From Treponema primitia ZAS-2 (GTDB lineage: Bacteria > Spirochaetota > Spirochaetia > Treponematales > Breznakiellaceae), in the NCBI RefSeq assembly GCF_000214375.1, contig NC_015578.1, positions 2,170,001 to 2,234,000 of the forward strand: a DNA stretch of 64,000 nt, in the 5' to 3' direction. Shown here piece by piece: positions 1 to 14,202 of the stretch. Position 1 is the first letter of the stretch. Each line of letters begins with the position of its first letter. A program made the position numbers and the translations under genes. The notes under the pieces were generated by a model, which made no database searches, had not been told where the DNA came from, and worked only from the letters and a program-made list of their open reading frames with translations.

Positions 1-1
1 G

Positions 2-757
2 ACCTTTGTGGAAGAGGTTCGTCAGGAGGGAGGCATTAACGCCCAGGAAGAGGATATGATACGCCGGACCATCGAATTTGACGATCTGACGGCTGCGGAA
101 ATTGTCACCCCCCGGGTGGACCTGGCAGCGGTAGATATCCAGGATACCCCGGAGCGTATTGAGGCGAAATTCTACGAAACCGGCTTTTCCCGGCTGCCGG
201 TTTACCGGGGCAGCATTGACAGTATAACCGGGGTTATACTCCAGAAAGACTTTCACTATGGTGTATTAAAGCAGGGCAAATCCCTGGAAAGCATCATGAA
301 ACCCGCAGTTTTTGTGGTCAAATCCATCAAAATCTCCCGTCTCCTCAAGACCCTCCAGGAAAAAAAGTCCCAAATGGCCATTTTAGTGGACGAATTCGGA
401 GGCACCGTGGGGATTGTGACCATTGAGGACATCCTGGAGGAGCTGGTGGGCGAAATTTGGGACGAACACGACCAGGTTGTGGAGGCAATCACCGCCCTGG
501 GCGGGGGCGCCTACCGGGTTTTGGGCAATACCGCCCTACAGGACGTGCTGGATCTCTACGCCATCGGGGAGGATCAGGGGACTAACGCCACCACCGTGGG
601 GAGCTGGGTCATTGAAACCCTGGGGGGGGTCCCCAAGGAGGGGGAGTCCTTCAGCTTCAGGAACCTGAGTGTCCAGGTTACTAAGGCGCTGCGGCACCGG
701 GTGCTGGAGGTGGTGGTGCGGGGTAGCGATATAGATCTTATTTTATATTCAAAATGA
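2..757 (+). CDS. CorC/TlyC-type CBS-domain protein, 5' end outside window
   Basis: The reading frame is already open at base 2, so the N-terminal part (normally a DUF21 membrane domain) lies upstream of the window. What is visible begins with the linker that precedes the CBS pair in this family (EEVRQEGGINAQEEDMIRR), then two CBS domains (about residues 30-150, including the LVDEFGGTVGIVTIEDILEE motif) and a C-terminal CorC_HlyC domain (about 165-245). Family members are membrane-anchored and linked to Mg/Co efflux or ion homeostasis; some are annotated as haemolysins in spirochaetes. The stop overlaps the next start as ATGA, so the downstream Nudix gene is translationally coupled. The last residues (SDIDLILYSK) are echoed at the end of a chimeric ORF near 11010, before the second Nudix copy. 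Confidence 0.85.
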   Translation, partial: TFVEEVRQEGGINAQEEDMIRRTIEFDDLTAAEIVTPRVDLAAVDIQDTPERIEAKFYETGFSRLPVYRGSIDSITGVILQKDFHYGVLKQGKSLESIMKPAVFVVKSIKISRLLKTLQEKKSQMAILVDEFGGTVGIVTIEDILEELVGEIWDEHDQVVEAITALGGGAYRVLGNTALQDVLDLYAIGEDQGTNATTVGSWVIETLGGVPKEGESFSFRNLSVQVTKALRHRVLEVVVRGSDIDLILYSK

Positions 758-1158
758 AACATCTGGAAGTTGTTGCGGGCATTATAGAATTTGGCGGAAA
801 AATCCTTTGCCTGCAAAAGAATGTGGGTAAATATGATTATATTTCTTACAAGTTTGAGTTTCCGGGGGGGAAGGTTGAGCCAGGGGAGTCTCATTGTCAG
901 GCATTGATGAGGGAGCTTAATGAAGAACTAGCCATGGATATTAAGATCCGGGAGCAGGATTTCTACATGACGGTAGATCATAGTTATCCGGACTTTGAAA
1001 TTACCCTGCACAGCTTTTTATGCAGGGTAAATGATTGTACTTTTACACTGAAAGAGCATAAAAGTTTTATATGGCTTAAAAAAATGGATTTACTACGTGT
1101 TGAATGGGCTGCGGCAGATTTGCCCATAGTCAAGAAATTAATGGATGATATAGTCTAA
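754..1158 (+). CDS. mutT: Nudix hydrolase, MutT-like (copy 1)
   Basis: A 134-residue protein with a complete Nudix box in the order G-x5-E-x7-R-E-x-x-E-E (GGKVEPGESHCQALMRELNE, about residues 37-62), which binds the metal and hydrolyses the diphosphate. MutT-type enzymes act in the cytoplasm and sanitise oxidised dGTP; the exact substrate cannot be read here. It overlaps the upstream CorC gene by 4 bases (ATGA) and is probably in one operon with it. A near-identical copy lies at 11118-11528. This copy sits outside the left attachment repeat and is taken as the chromosomal original. Confidence 0.85.
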   Translation: MKHLEVVAGIIEFGGKILCLQKNVGKYDYISYKFEFPGGKVEPGESHCQALMRELNEELAMDIKIREQDFYMTVDHSYPDFEITLHSFLCRVNDCTFTLKEHKSFIWLKKMDLLRVEWAAADLPIVKKLMDDIV

Positions 1159-1170
1159 TCCGCATATACC

Positions 1171-1282
1171 TAATTAAATCATTACAACGTAAAGAGTTAA
1201 ACTAAGGTGCCGGGCGGAATCGCCTTCCATTCGCAAACATCCTGTTTGCTCATTCCAGCCGGGGTTTAGTCCTGTCGGCGCC
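1171..1282. other. Left attachment-like repeat with degenerate tRNA-Cys sequence
   Basis: Bases 1182-1222 match 55302-55342 (flank plus 3' end of tRNA-Cys) at 34 of 41 ungapped positions, the first 14 being identical. Bases 1171-1192 also match 14203-14224 at 20 of 22. Read on the minus strand, 1206-1282 starts GGCGCCG and ends CGGCACC like tRNA-Cys, but has no T-loop and no anticodon arm at the right place, so it is not a working tRNA. It also contains a small hairpin GCAAACA/TGTTTGC. Inference: the left end of the integrated island. Confidence 0.5.
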
Positions 1283-1347
1283 ATCCATGGGCGTGTCAGG
1301 AAGTATGTGTAAATGGCCAAAGATGGTAGAATACCAAGGGAGCAAAG

Positions 1348-1605
1348 ATGGCCAAGACACGAAAGACGAAAGAGAAGGATCTGATCGACCAGATGCTGGA
1401 CCAGGTGAACCTGAAGGGATTGTCCCGGGACGAGGTTCTGGGACAGGACGGCTTATTAAAACAGCTTACGGGAAAGTTGTTAAGCAAGATCCAGGAAAAA
1501 TTCAAACAGCTCGGGCGCCGGGCAATCAATGTCGGGGTAGATGTACAAAACTATCGCCCGGTGAGTATAGAGGAAGTAATCAAAAAGGCTGACGCCGCAG
1601 GGTAA
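1348..1605 (+). pseudogene. IS256-family transposase N-terminal remnant
   Basis: The first 50 or so residues (LIDQMLDQVNLKG, GQDGLLKQLTGKLL) resemble the N-terminus of IS256/Mutator transposases, which start with a short leader followed by a GL-KxLxxALxER-like segment. The catalytic part is absent. The remaining 35 residues do not look like a transposase and run to a stop at 1605, so the ORF is a fusion of the remnant with unrelated sequence. It differs from the transposase of the complete element at 11640-12903, so it comes from another insertion. A short frame with no identifiable function beyond this. Confidence 0.4.
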
Positions 1606-1612
1606 TAGAGAA

Positions 1613-1888
1613 ATGGATATGGAACATGGGAACATAAACCGCTCTGTTTGCCATCTTAATATCATCGGCTTTCGGGCGGCAGTGGCGGCTCAAAAGGATA
1701 CCAGCCTGCGGGGGCGGCCTTTTGTCGTTGCCGGGGCTACGGGGGGCAGAGCTTTAGTTCTTGATCTCTCGCCGGAAGCAATGAAAGAGGGGATTAGCCC
1801 TGGCATGGCAAAAGTCGAAAATCTGTCAGAAATTTTTATTTTTCCACCTAACCCGCTCATCCCATACTGGTTTATTGAGCATATATGA
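1613..1888 (+). pseudogene. Truncated imuB (Y-family polymerase-like) fragment
   Basis: Residues 5-66 are almost identical to the N-terminus of the intact ImuB-like gene at 35439-36656 (both share CHLNIIGFRAAVAAQKD, RGRPFVVAGATGGRALVLDL and EGISPGMA). Similarity stops at about base 1810, after which the frame reads unrelated sequence to 1888. About 90% of the gene is missing, including the little finger domain. The orientation is opposite to the intact copy. Together with the dnaE2 C-terminal fragment at 10456-10560 it brackets the signalling operon, which suggests that operon replaced the middle of an imuB-dnaE2 cassette. Confidence 0.8.
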
Positions 1889-1965
1889 TTAATATAGTCA
1901 TATAATATGGTATCTCAGATATGTAAATATTCCCTTTATATAAATAACATGATAATATCCTTTCT

Positions 1966-6505
<4,540 letters not shown>

Positions 6506-6516
<11 letters not shown>

Positions 6517-9028
6517 AGAAGACAAGATTATCACTAAATTTAAGTACCGGTTCTCCCTGTTCTTTGCTATATTTGTAGCGGCAATATTTACGGTTATCAT
6601 CATCACATCCTTTCAGCAAATATTGAATGTTACCACCACCCTCTCCGCACGGCAGGGAATACCGATTAACGAAAAGGTAAGCGCATTAATTGACGTTGAC
6701 GCCTTTGTCAATTTAAGCAAAACCCTTGATCCAAATGATCCCTATTATGAAACAACCAGGCAAAAGATGCTGGCCATAAAAGAAGATGTCAACTGTCTTT
6801 ATCTGTACACCATGGCGCCGGTCAACGATACGATATTCCGGTTTATCATTGACGGCAGCGGCCAGCCCGGGGACAGCTCCTTTTCACCGCTTGGGAGTCT
6901 GGAGGATGTGCGCAACTATGACAAGGCTTTTTTTAAAGCCATGAAGACGAAAAATTCCCAGTTCGGCGGCACAATTGATTCTCAGGACAAATGGGGACGG
7001 GTGGTTTCCACCTATACGCCCATCCTTAACAGCGCCGGAGACGCGGTGGGCATTATCGGCTGCGACTTCGAAGCCGAAAGTATTTATTTAGACCTGCGGT
7101 CTCAGATACTGGGGCAGATTGCCCTGTCTTTGGTATTTATCATCATTGCTATCATAGTGTATATTTCCCTGTTAAACCAGGTTAACCGACAGAACAGCCG
7201 CTTGATTGAGCTTAAAAGGGAAGCGGAAAGCGCCTCGGATGCTAAAAGTAATTTCCTCGCCAATACCAGCCATGAACTCCGCACACCCATGAACGCTATC
7301 ATGGGGACCACGGAAATGATCCTGAGAAAAGATATCAGCCCCGATGTATATCAGGACGCTCAGCGGATCAAGCAGGCCGGTTCAAGCCTGCTCTCCATCA
7401 TCAATGATATCCTTGACTTTTCAAATATTGATTCGGGGAAGGCGGAGATACACCCCACAGAGTACCTTCTTGATTCCCTGATAAGCGATGTCATTAACAT
7501 TATCGGGGTGAGAATTGAGGATAAGCAAATCGATTTTATTACCAATATTGACTGCAGCACAAATATTAAACTGTACGGTGACATCGTGCGGATCAGGCAG
7601 GTCCTGCTTAACATCCTGGGGAACGCAGTTAAACACACCGAAAAGGGGTATATAAAGCTGACAGTCTTTTCAAAAACAGAGGGCGATGACATCCAGCTGA
7701 ACTTTGAGATTACCGATACCGGGCTGGGTATAAAAGATGAAGATATGGATAAACTGTTCGGCAACTTCACCCACCTGGATAACAAAAAATACCAGGGGAC
7801 CGAAGGGACCGGCCTGGGGCTTGCAATCAGCCGTAACCTCTGCCGGCTTATGGGGGGAGATCTAACCGTACAGTCAAAATACGGCGAAGGCAGTATCTTT
7901 ACCGTTGTAATTCCCCAGAAAGTCCGCGGAGAAACGCCGCCCGCCGGGACGGAGCATACACTCCAGGAACAGGCGGAAATCCGATTCATCGCTCCGGAGG
8001 CAAAGATACTCATTGTGGACGATATCATCACGAATATTAATGTGGCAAAGGGCCTCCTGTTACCCTATCAAATGGATATTCATACCTGCACAAGCGGTAA
8101 AGAGGCGGTTGAATTAGTAAAGAACAACCATTACGATATTGTGTTTATGGATCACATGATGCCCGGCATGGACGGCATTGAAACAACCGCAGCAATTCGT
8201 TCTTTAGAGGGCGCCGATGGTATGGATGGCGACGCATATTTTCAGAACCTTCCCATAGTAGCCCTGACCGCCAATGTGGTGGTTGGTATGAAGGAAATGT
8301 TTTTGGAAAAGGGGTTCACCGATTACCTTCCCAAGCCCATAGAAATATCCGCCCTTGATCGTATCGTAGCCCGCCTGATTCCCGCAGAGAAACACCGGGA
8401 CGCAGGTCCGGAAGCGGTACGGACACGAACGGTAAAGACGACGGACCTGAAAATAAGCGGTGTGGATACCGCCAAGGGCATAGCCATGACCGGGGGTACC
8501 GAAACGGGGTACCGCAAAGTGCTTGCCTCGTTCCACAAGGATTGTGAGGACCGGCTTCCCCTGCTTACCCAGGTTCCCGGAGAACGGGAGCTGCCCCTCT
8601 TTACCGCCACCGTACACGCCTTAAAGAGCGCCGCCGCTACCATAGGCGCCGAAGCCGTATCAAAAGAAGCGGCCATACTTGAGACAGCGGGGAAAAACGG
8701 AGATATTCAGACCATTGAAGGGGCTCTCGCGGGTTTTTACTACGATCTTAAAAGTCTGGTGGAACGGATTGAAACAGAAAACCCGGCGGAGACCGGACAG
8801 ACAGAGGAAGATCTATCCCCCTACCTTCACCTGTTCACGGAAATTAAAACGGCGCTGGAACAGGAAAATATTGATACCATCGACAGGATCCTTGAGGAAC
8901 TGGAAAGTAAAACCTTTGACGCTAAAATAGCGGGGATCATAAATACTATTTCCGATCAGGTCCTGATGACCGAATATCAGGCGGCGATAAAAACCATAGA
9001 TACTCTCATTAAAACAACGGGGAATTAA
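6506..9028 (+). CDS. Hybrid histidine kinase with extracytoplasmic sensor, receiver and Hpt
   Basis: An 840-residue paralogue of the preceding kinase with a different, shorter sensor. Membrane helix 1 (about 14-37), an extracytoplasmic sensor of about 165 residues that looks Cache-like (closing with [19 protein letters not shown]), and helix 2 (about 203-225). Then HisKA with H256 in SHELRTP, HATPase with GTGLGLAI, a receiver with D549 ([11 protein letters not shown]) and Hpt with H704. Both kinases carry the same 60-residue tail after Hpt (ELK-ALE-E-I-IDR-L--LE), showing they arose by duplication. The degenerate first receiver of the paralogue is absent. Its start lies inside the end of the upstream gene, and the downstream cyclase starts 4 bases after its stop. 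Confidence 0.88.
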
Positions 9029-9031
9029 GGC

Positions 9032-10321
9032 ATGGAAACTAAAAAGGAAGTAATAATTCTGGTGGATGATAATCCGGCGAACCTGCGGGCGGGAAAAAAT
9101 GTATTAAGCCTGCAGTACAGTGTTTTTACCGCCCCTTCGGCGGAAAAAATGTTCAGCCTTTTAGAAAACAACAAGCCGGATCTGATATTGCTTGATATCG
9201 AAATGCCGGAAATGAACGGCTACGAGGCGATAAAAATCCTCAAGGACCGTCCGGAAACCCGTGACATCCCGGTTATATTCGTTACCGGTAAGACCGAGAC
9301 GGATGATGAGCTTGAAGGCCTGAACCTGGGAGCCGTTGATTATATAACCAAACCATTTCAGCCCTCCCTATTATTAAAACGTATTGAGGTCCATCTTCTG
9401 GTACAAGCCCAGCAGCGGGAACTCCAATACTACAACGACAATCTGCGGAAGGCCTTTTCCACCTACGTCTCCGGGGATGTGGTTCAGGACGTAATGAGCG
9501 ATCCTTCCCGGCTGCAGCTCGGCGGCGCCAAACGGAGCATGACCGCCGTGTTTACGGACATTCAGGGGTTTGCGTCCTTTGCAGAAAAAATGGACCCGGA
9601 AGACCTGGTGCGGCTCCTCAATATATACCTCACCGCCATGAGCGATATCCTTCTGGAACAGAAGGGAACCATAGACAAATACAACGGGGACGCCATCATG
9701 GCTTTTTTCGGGGCGCCTCTGGATATCCCGGATCACGCCCTGCGGGCCTGCTGTTCCGCAGTTTTAATGAAAAAAAAAGAAAAAGAATTGAACGCCTATT
9801 TTCTGGAAAAGGGCCGGAGTCCCGATCCGCTTTTTACCCGGATTGGGATCAATTCGGGTAATATGATTGTGGGGAACATGGGCAGCGAACGGAAGATGAA
9901 CTATACCATCATGGGCCATGCGGTAAATCTGGCGTCCCGGCTTGAGGGGGTAAACAAACAGTACGGCACACAAATACTGGCGGCCGAAAAAACTATTCAG
10001 GAAACCGGTAATAAACTCCTCTGCCGCCGCCTTGACCGTGTCCGGGTGGTAGGGGTGAACACCCCGGTACAGCTCTACGAAATTTTGGATATCGCCGGTG
10101 CGGCGCCGGCCGAAACCGTGCAACTCGCCAAACTCTTCAACGCTGCCCTGGAAATTTTTGAAGGCCGTGACTGGACCGCTGCGGAAAGCGCCTTTGAGGG
10201 GGTACTAAACATTGCTCCCCAGGATAGGCCGACCCAGCTATTCCGGGACCGCTCCGCAGCCTTCCGGCAAAAACCGCCCGAAGGGGACTGGGACGGGGTA
10301 TTTAACCTGAACGAAAAATAG
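9032..10321 (+). CDS. Response regulator with class III nucleotide cyclase output
   Basis: 429 residues. An N-terminal receiver (about 1-125) has D55 (LLDIEMPEMNGYEA) and the K of ITKPF. A class III adenylate/guanylate cyclase domain (about 165-350) follows, with both metal Asp sites visible (VFTDIQGF and KYNGDAIMAFFGAP) and the VNLASRLE motif with transition-state Asn and Arg. The residue two positions before VNL, usually the Asp that recognises adenine, is His here (IMGHAVNL), so substrate choice is uncertain. The C-terminus (about 360-429) is helical and TPR-like. As last gene of a three-gene operon it is the likely phosphorylation target of the two hybrid kinases, turning their signal into a cyclic nucleotide. 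Confidence 0.87.
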   Translation: METKKEVIILVDDNPANLRAGKNVLSLQYSVFTAPSAEKMFSLLENNKPDLILLDIEMPEMNGYEAIKILKDRPETRDIPVIFVTGKTETDDELEGLNLGAVDYITKPFQPSLLLKRIEVHLLVQAQQRELQYYNDNLRKAFSTYVSGDVVQDVMSDPSRLQLGGAKRSMTAVFTDIQGFASFAEKMDPEDLVRLLNIYLTAMSDILLEQKGTIDKYNGDAIMAFFGAPLDIPDHALRACCSAVLMKKKEKELNAYFLEKGRSPDPLFTRIGINSGNMIVGNMGSERKMNYTIMGHAVNLASRLEGVNKQYGTQILAAEKTIQETGNKLLCRRLDRVRVVGVNTPVQLYEILDIAGAAPAETVQLAKLFNAALEIFEGRDWTAAESAFEGVLNIAPQDRPTQLFRDRSAAFRQKPPEGDWDGVFNLNEK

Positions 10322-10434
10322 GGCCGCTTAAGGCCGGGGTCTCCGTTTTCCCGTGAAGGAGCTGACCCGACTATCCCTGCAATGAAAGCGGAACCCTTAT
10401 TATCAAAAACAACTTTCCTCCTTTTACGAGCTTC

Positions 10435-11121
10435 GTGTCGCAACCAGGTACCAATGAAGATGAAACGGCTTTGTACAAAACGGTTATTTTCCTCAAGGTC
10501 TATGATAGGTATGGCAGGTTGTTGTTTGATCAAATGCCGCTGCTGGTTTATGGTTCCGTTATGGAAGATTTTGATTATGAGAAATTATTTGACGAAAGTG
10601 AAATGAATACGATAGATGTCAATGAATATCGGCAATTTGGGGCAACGGTAAAAAGAGTAAATGACACCATGGATATTGGGTATCTGGTTGATATGAATAT
10701 GAATTACCGAGACAGGAATATCGTTGCAAGAATTAATGGAGAGAATCCAAGCTTTATCCATAAATATAATGGCAAAAATATTATCATTCATATTGATTGC
10801 CTGGGTGATGGGTCTGAGTTCTCTGATGAAAATGCTATGGCGGCTGCATTTTTGGCAACCGGTAAATACAGGCTTGCGATAAACAAGAAGTGTATAAATA
10901 CTATCGATAAAGCGACTATAAAAACAATAGAAGGTGAAACTGAAATATATTTTCTTGATATATTCGATGAATACCTCGTAGAAATCCCCATACCCCTCAT
11001 TGTTATGAGCGATATAAACCTTATTTTACATTCAAAATCAACAACCCCGCCGCAGAGCGGCTGGGTATGTTGTTCTGTAAGGAAATTTATTGGACCGGGG
11101 TATGCAACCCCTTGCGAATGA
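10435..11121 (+). CDS. Chimeric ORF: dnaE2 C-terminal fragment fused to unknown sequence
   Basis: After a GTG start, residues 8-43 match the C-terminal OB region of the intact DnaE2 at 32498-35455 (EDETALYKTVIF, DRYGRLLFDQMPLLVYG). From about base 10565 the sequence is unrelated and more AT-rich, about 175 residues of unknown function (NMNYRDRNIVARINGENPS, IDCLGDGSEFSDENAMAAA). The segment SDINLILHSK near base 11010 repeats the end of the CorC protein at 757, and the last 26 residues come from an 81-bp insertion. It may be expressed as a chimera or be debris; no promoter is evident. Confidence 0.45.
   Translation: MSQPGTNEDETALYKTVIFLKVYDRYGRLLFDQMPLLVYGSVMEDFDYEKLFDESEMNTIDVNEYRQFGATVKRVNDTMDIGYLVDMNMNYRDRNIVARINGENPSFIHKYNGKNIIIHIDCLGDGSEFSDENAMAAAFLATGKYRLAINKKCINTIDKATIKTIEGETEIYFLDIFDEYLVEIPIPLIVMSDINLILHSKSTTPPQSGWVCCSVRKFIGPGYATPCE
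11037..11117. repeat. 81-bp insertion with hairpin before mutT copy 2
   Basis: In copy 1 the sequence reads TTCAAAATGAAACATCTGG across the gene start. In copy 2 the same sequence is split after TTCAAA by 81 bp, with AT at each border. The insert contains an imperfect hairpin built from AACAACCCCGCCGC and GCGGCTGGGTATGTTGTT. It may be a small mobile repeat; no other copy was found in the window by eye. Confidence 0.45.
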
Positions 11122-11528
11122 AACATCTGGAAGTTGTTGCGGGTATTATAGAATTTAGTGGGAAAATCCTTTGCTTGCAAAAAAGTGCGGGTAAATATGA
11201 TTATATTTCTTACAGGTTTGAGTTTCCGGGTGGGAAGGTTGAACCAGGAGAATCTAATTGTCAGGCGTTGATGAGGGAGCTTAATGAAGAACTAGCCATG
11301 GATATTAACATCCAGGAGCAGGATTTCTACATGACAGTACATCATAGTTATCCGGACTTTGAAATTACCCTGCACAGCTTTTTATGCAGGGTAAATGATG
11401 GTAATTTTACACTGAAAGAGCATAAAAGTTTTGTGTGGCTTAAAAAAATGGATCTACTACGTGTTGATTGGGCTGCGGCAGATTTGCCCATAGTCAAGAA
11501 ATTGATGGAAGATATAGCCTGTGTATGA
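11118..11528 (+). CDS. mutT: Nudix hydrolase, MutT-like (copy 2)
   Basis: A 136-residue near-identical duplicate of the Nudix gene at 754-1158, with an intact Nudix box (GGKVEPGESNCQALMRELNE). Differences are scattered point changes such as VRVE to VRVD, plus an extra CV at the C-terminus. The ATG used here corresponds to the start of copy 1; no ribosome-binding site is seen in front, because 81 bp (11037-11117) separate this copy from the sequence that precedes it in copy 1. The homologous block ends at the gene's 3' end. Whether it is expressed is doubtful. Confidence 0.7.
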   Translation: MKHLEVVAGIIEFSGKILCLQKSAGKYDYISYRFEFPGGKVEPGESNCQALMRELNEELAMDINIQEQDFYMTVHHSYPDFEITLHSFLCRVNDGNFTLKEHKSFVWLKKMDLLRVDWAAADLPIVKKLMEDIACV

Positions 11529-11639
11529 TTTTTTACACTTATGAAAAAGGCGTCGGAGCTGTCGTGGGTTTGCGGAAATGCCTCTGGAACACAAAAAATT
11601 GGTACGATTTGTTGAAGCAGGCGAACTTGTAATTTTTTT

Positions 11640-12903
11640 AGTGTAAACGGTAATCATAGGGGGACTCTGTCTTCCCCGTAAATGATTGCGAATTGATTGA
11701 GGGCAGCGCCCCAATCCCGTATAGGCATTGTCCATTTTCTGGAAATGTTTTTCAAGCCCATAAAAATTAATTTCACCGCAGCCTCATCGTTTGGGAAAGA
11801 CTGGCGGTGTTTGATAATTTTTTGAATCGTGTAATTAACCGATTCAATGGCATTGGTAGTATACACCGCCTTCCTGATTTCAGGTGGGAATTTGAAAAAC
11901 GGTATGACCTCGTTCCACCGGCTCCGCCAGGACTTTGAAATCATCGGGTATTTTTTATCCCACACTTTTGAGAACTCGTCCAGCGCTTCGGCGGCAAGTT
12001 CCGCTGAAGGAGCCAGGTAAATAGTTTTGAGGCTGGCTGTCACCGCCTTCCGGTCTTTGTAGGGGACAAACCGAACTGAGTTTCGGACCATATGGACGAT
12101 GCAAAGCTGGACCTCGGTTTTGGGGAACACCGCGGCAATGGCGTCGGGAAAACCGGTCAGCCCATCGACGGCGGCGAAGAGGATGTCCTGTACCCCCCGG
12201 TTTTTGAGTTCATTCATAATGCCCATCCAAAACTTGGCCCCTTCGTTCTGCTCAATCCAGAGCCCTAACAGCTCTTTCTGGCCGTCCAAACGTATCGCCA
12301 AGGCCAAATAAACGGATTTCTTGACTACCGCAGCCCCATCGCGGATATTGACCCGCAGCGCATCCAGGAAAACTACCGGGTAAAAGGGCTCAAGAGCCCG
12401 CCCCCGCCATTCGGCTGCCAGTTCCTTAACCTCATCGGTTACCCGGCTGATAAGCTCAGGCGAGACGTCAACCGCGTAGATATCCTTGAGGTGATCTTGA
12501 ATCTGGCGGGTAGTAAGCCCAAGGGCGTACATCGAAAGGATTTTGTCATCGAACCCCCGAAACTCCCGCTGGTGTTTGGGAACAATTTGAGGCTCGAATG
12601 TCCCCTCCCGATCACGTGGGACTTCGACCGGCATCGGCCCGTGGTCGGTCCTCAGCTCTTTGCTGTTTTTGCCATTCCGGCGGTTCGAGATTTGTTTTTC
12701 ACCCGGGTCGCTTTTCTCATACCCAAGATGCTCGGTCAGCTCAGCCTCCATCGTCCGCTCCACCAGCGCTTTGGTCAGCTGCTTCATGATCCCTTCGGGC
12801 CCGTAAAAGTCATCGGGCCCATGGTAGTCCTTCAAAATCTCGTCCAGGACTTCTTTTGAAAAGGCCATACTTGCTCCTTCTAGGTAGTATAGCCGTTTAC
12901 ACT
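11640..12903. mobile_element. Complete IS256-family insertion sequence
   Basis: The ends are inverted repeats AGTGTAAACGG at 11640-11650 and CCGTTTACACT at 12893-12903, with weaker similarity further in (TAATCATAG against CTATACTAC). Directly outside are AATTTTTTT (11631-11639) and AATTTTGTT (12904-12912), a 9-base target duplication with one mismatch, as expected for this family. It carries a single full-length transposase on the minus strand. Removing the element and one target copy rejoins the ParA reading frame on both sides, confirming the borders. Confidence 0.85.
11654..12868 (-). CDS. IS256-family (Mutator type) transposase
   Basis: 404 residues, a full length for the family. The N-terminus has the usual GIMKQLTKALVERTMEAELT segment, followed by a DDE catalytic core: first Asp in FLDALRVNIRDG, second in AVDGLTGFPDAI, Glu in TTNAIESVNYTI. 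The C2H-like signature between second Asp and Glu is present (LCIVHMVRNSVRFV). It fills the element almost end to end and has a good Shine-Dalgarno (AGAAGGAGC) before its start at 12868. Nothing suggests inactivation, so the element may still move. Confidence 0.92.
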   Translation of the reverse strand: MAFSKEVLDEILKDYHGPDDFYGPEGIMKQLTKALVERTMEAELTEHLGYEKSDPGEKQISNRRNGKNSKELRTDHGPMPVEVPRDREGTFEPQIVPKHQREFRGFDDKILSMYALGLTTRQIQDHLKDIYAVDVSPELISRVTDEVKELAAEWRGRALEPFYPVVFLDALRVNIRDGAAVVKKSVYLALAIRLDGQKELLGLWIEQNEGAKFWMGIMNELKNRGVQDILFAAVDGLTGFPDAIAAVFPKTEVQLCIVHMVRNSVRFVPYKDRKAVTASLKTIYLAPSAELAAEALDEFSKVWDKKYPMISKSWRSRWNEVIPFFKFPPEIRKAVYTTNAIESVNYTIQKIIKHRQSFPNDEAAVKLIFMGLKNISRKWTMPIRDWGAALNQFAIIYGEDRVPL

Positions 12904-13167
12904 AATTTTGTTACAGGCTCGAAGCAGGCTGGTTAACTCATTCAGACTGTGATACTCGGCCATTAAGTTTTGTTGTGGTGCAAGGCCTTCCGCCTCTGTG
13001 TCAAACCCAATCCGGCAGAATCGTTTAAATAGAAGGAAAGCGAATTGTTGCTTGCATCAGCGTCAATTACCAGATATTTATATCCAGCGCCGGTTAATGC
13101 TTTGACAAAAAGACAGACAGGGTACTTTTCCCTGTCCCGCCTTTGATTGAATTGATTGCTATGGTCT

Positions 13168-14095
13168 TCATACATTGCCTTCCTTCTGGGTGTTAACCTG
13201 TCCAAGGGAGAGTTCCGGCAAAAGCCCGCTAAAAACATCCCCGGTGGTTACCGCCACATCATTCAAGTCGTTTTCAAGAGCATGATCCGCATATACCTTG
13301 AAAACAGCCTCCGTCTTATGCCCGGTGGCCAACATGACTTTGCGGGCTTCAATTTTGTCGGCCATCCGCGCCGCATAAAAATGACGCCAGGAATGGAAAA
13401 CCACATTCCGCTTCTTCCAATAATCCACCGCCTCTTGACGAATTTTTTTTGCTTCCGCCCGGTCCTTCAGCGCTTCCGGTTTTTGAGATCTCCCCCAATT
13501 CTTAACCACATAAGATTCCCCTAAGCGCAAACGAATAAGCATTTTCTTTAAAGCCAGAAGCTGTCCTTCCTGGTCCCAGGGTCTTTCCCTTAAAGAAAGG
13601 AATCCAATATAAATAGGCCCTTTCAAGGCTTAATTTGGTGTGGGTCTGGCCAATTCGTAATTTATGGGAGTGTTTTTCTTGTACATAGGGAGAGCGTTTA
13701 TAATCCCAAAAACGAGTAATAAAATCCTCAAAAAGTTCATCGCCAAGGGTATTTTGCCGGATTATCAAGCTCACAAGCCCTTGGTCCTGAAGGATTTTCT
13801 CAATTTTTAGGACATCCTGGCTAGTTAAGGCGGCATTTTTAAGCCCGGCTAGGATTTGGGCTGTACTCAATACATCCGACACTAATCGAGCCGATGGCGA
13901 AAGAGCGGTCTTAGGCTGTTTTTTGGGTATTCCTTTAGCCAACCAGTCATAGACAATTAGGAGAGCTTCATCTCTCGTGGATTTACCAGTGGATAAGGCG
14001 GAAAGCCGCTGTTTAGTTTCAGGATTGATAAACTGGACGTAAAAAATGCCATTACGAGGGTGTAAATGGAATTGCCGCTCTTGCTGACGTATCAT
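13168..14095 (-). pseudogene. Tyrosine recombinase/integrase, frameshifted and internally deleted
   Basis: The N-terminal frame (14095 to about 13590) has an AP2-like arm-binding region and a core-binding start (TGKSTRDEALLIVYDWLAKG, HTKLSLERAYLYWIPFFKGK). The C-terminal frame (about 13600 to 13168) has the late catalytic box HSWRHFYAARMAD, ATGH and the Tyr in FKVYADH. The frames are offset, and the part with the first catalytic Arg and Lys is missing, so a deletion of roughly 150 residues accompanies the frameshift. The start lies about 110 bp from the attachment core at 14214, the same spacing as for the intact integrase and its core at 55302. It is the dead integrase of element A. Confidence 0.8.
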
Positions 14096-14202
14096 GTCAC
14101 AATCTCCCTAAGCAAAACCAGAACAAACCCCTTAAATGGGGTTTTGCTCATAGTGCTTGCTCATAGTTTTAATCATGAATGAACGCCAGTTTTCTTGTGG
14201 TT

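Larger units (their letters stand above)
11541..13171 (-). pseudogene. ParA-type ATPase pseudogene split by IS256 element and frameshifted
   Basis: The gene starts at 13171 with MKTIAINSIKGGTGKST, a deviant Walker A motif of ParA/MinD ATPases. A one-base loss ends the frame at 13094; the homology goes on in the next frame (KALTGAGYKYLVIDADASNN, with the Walker A' region) and then in a third frame (AEGLAPQQNLMAEYHSLNEL) up to base 12904, where the insertion sequence sits. Beyond the element, 11639-11541 continues in frame (ITSSPASTNRTNFLCSRG). Its ATG overlaps the stop of the integrase upstream as ATGA, so it was once coupled to it. It is clearly dead: two frameshifts, an insertion and a missing C-terminus. 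Confidence 0.75.

Noticed and set aside
1206-1282. tRNA gene on the minus strand
   Set aside because: Acceptor-like ends resemble tRNA-Cys but no T-loop or proper anticodon arm; treated as degenerate att sequence.
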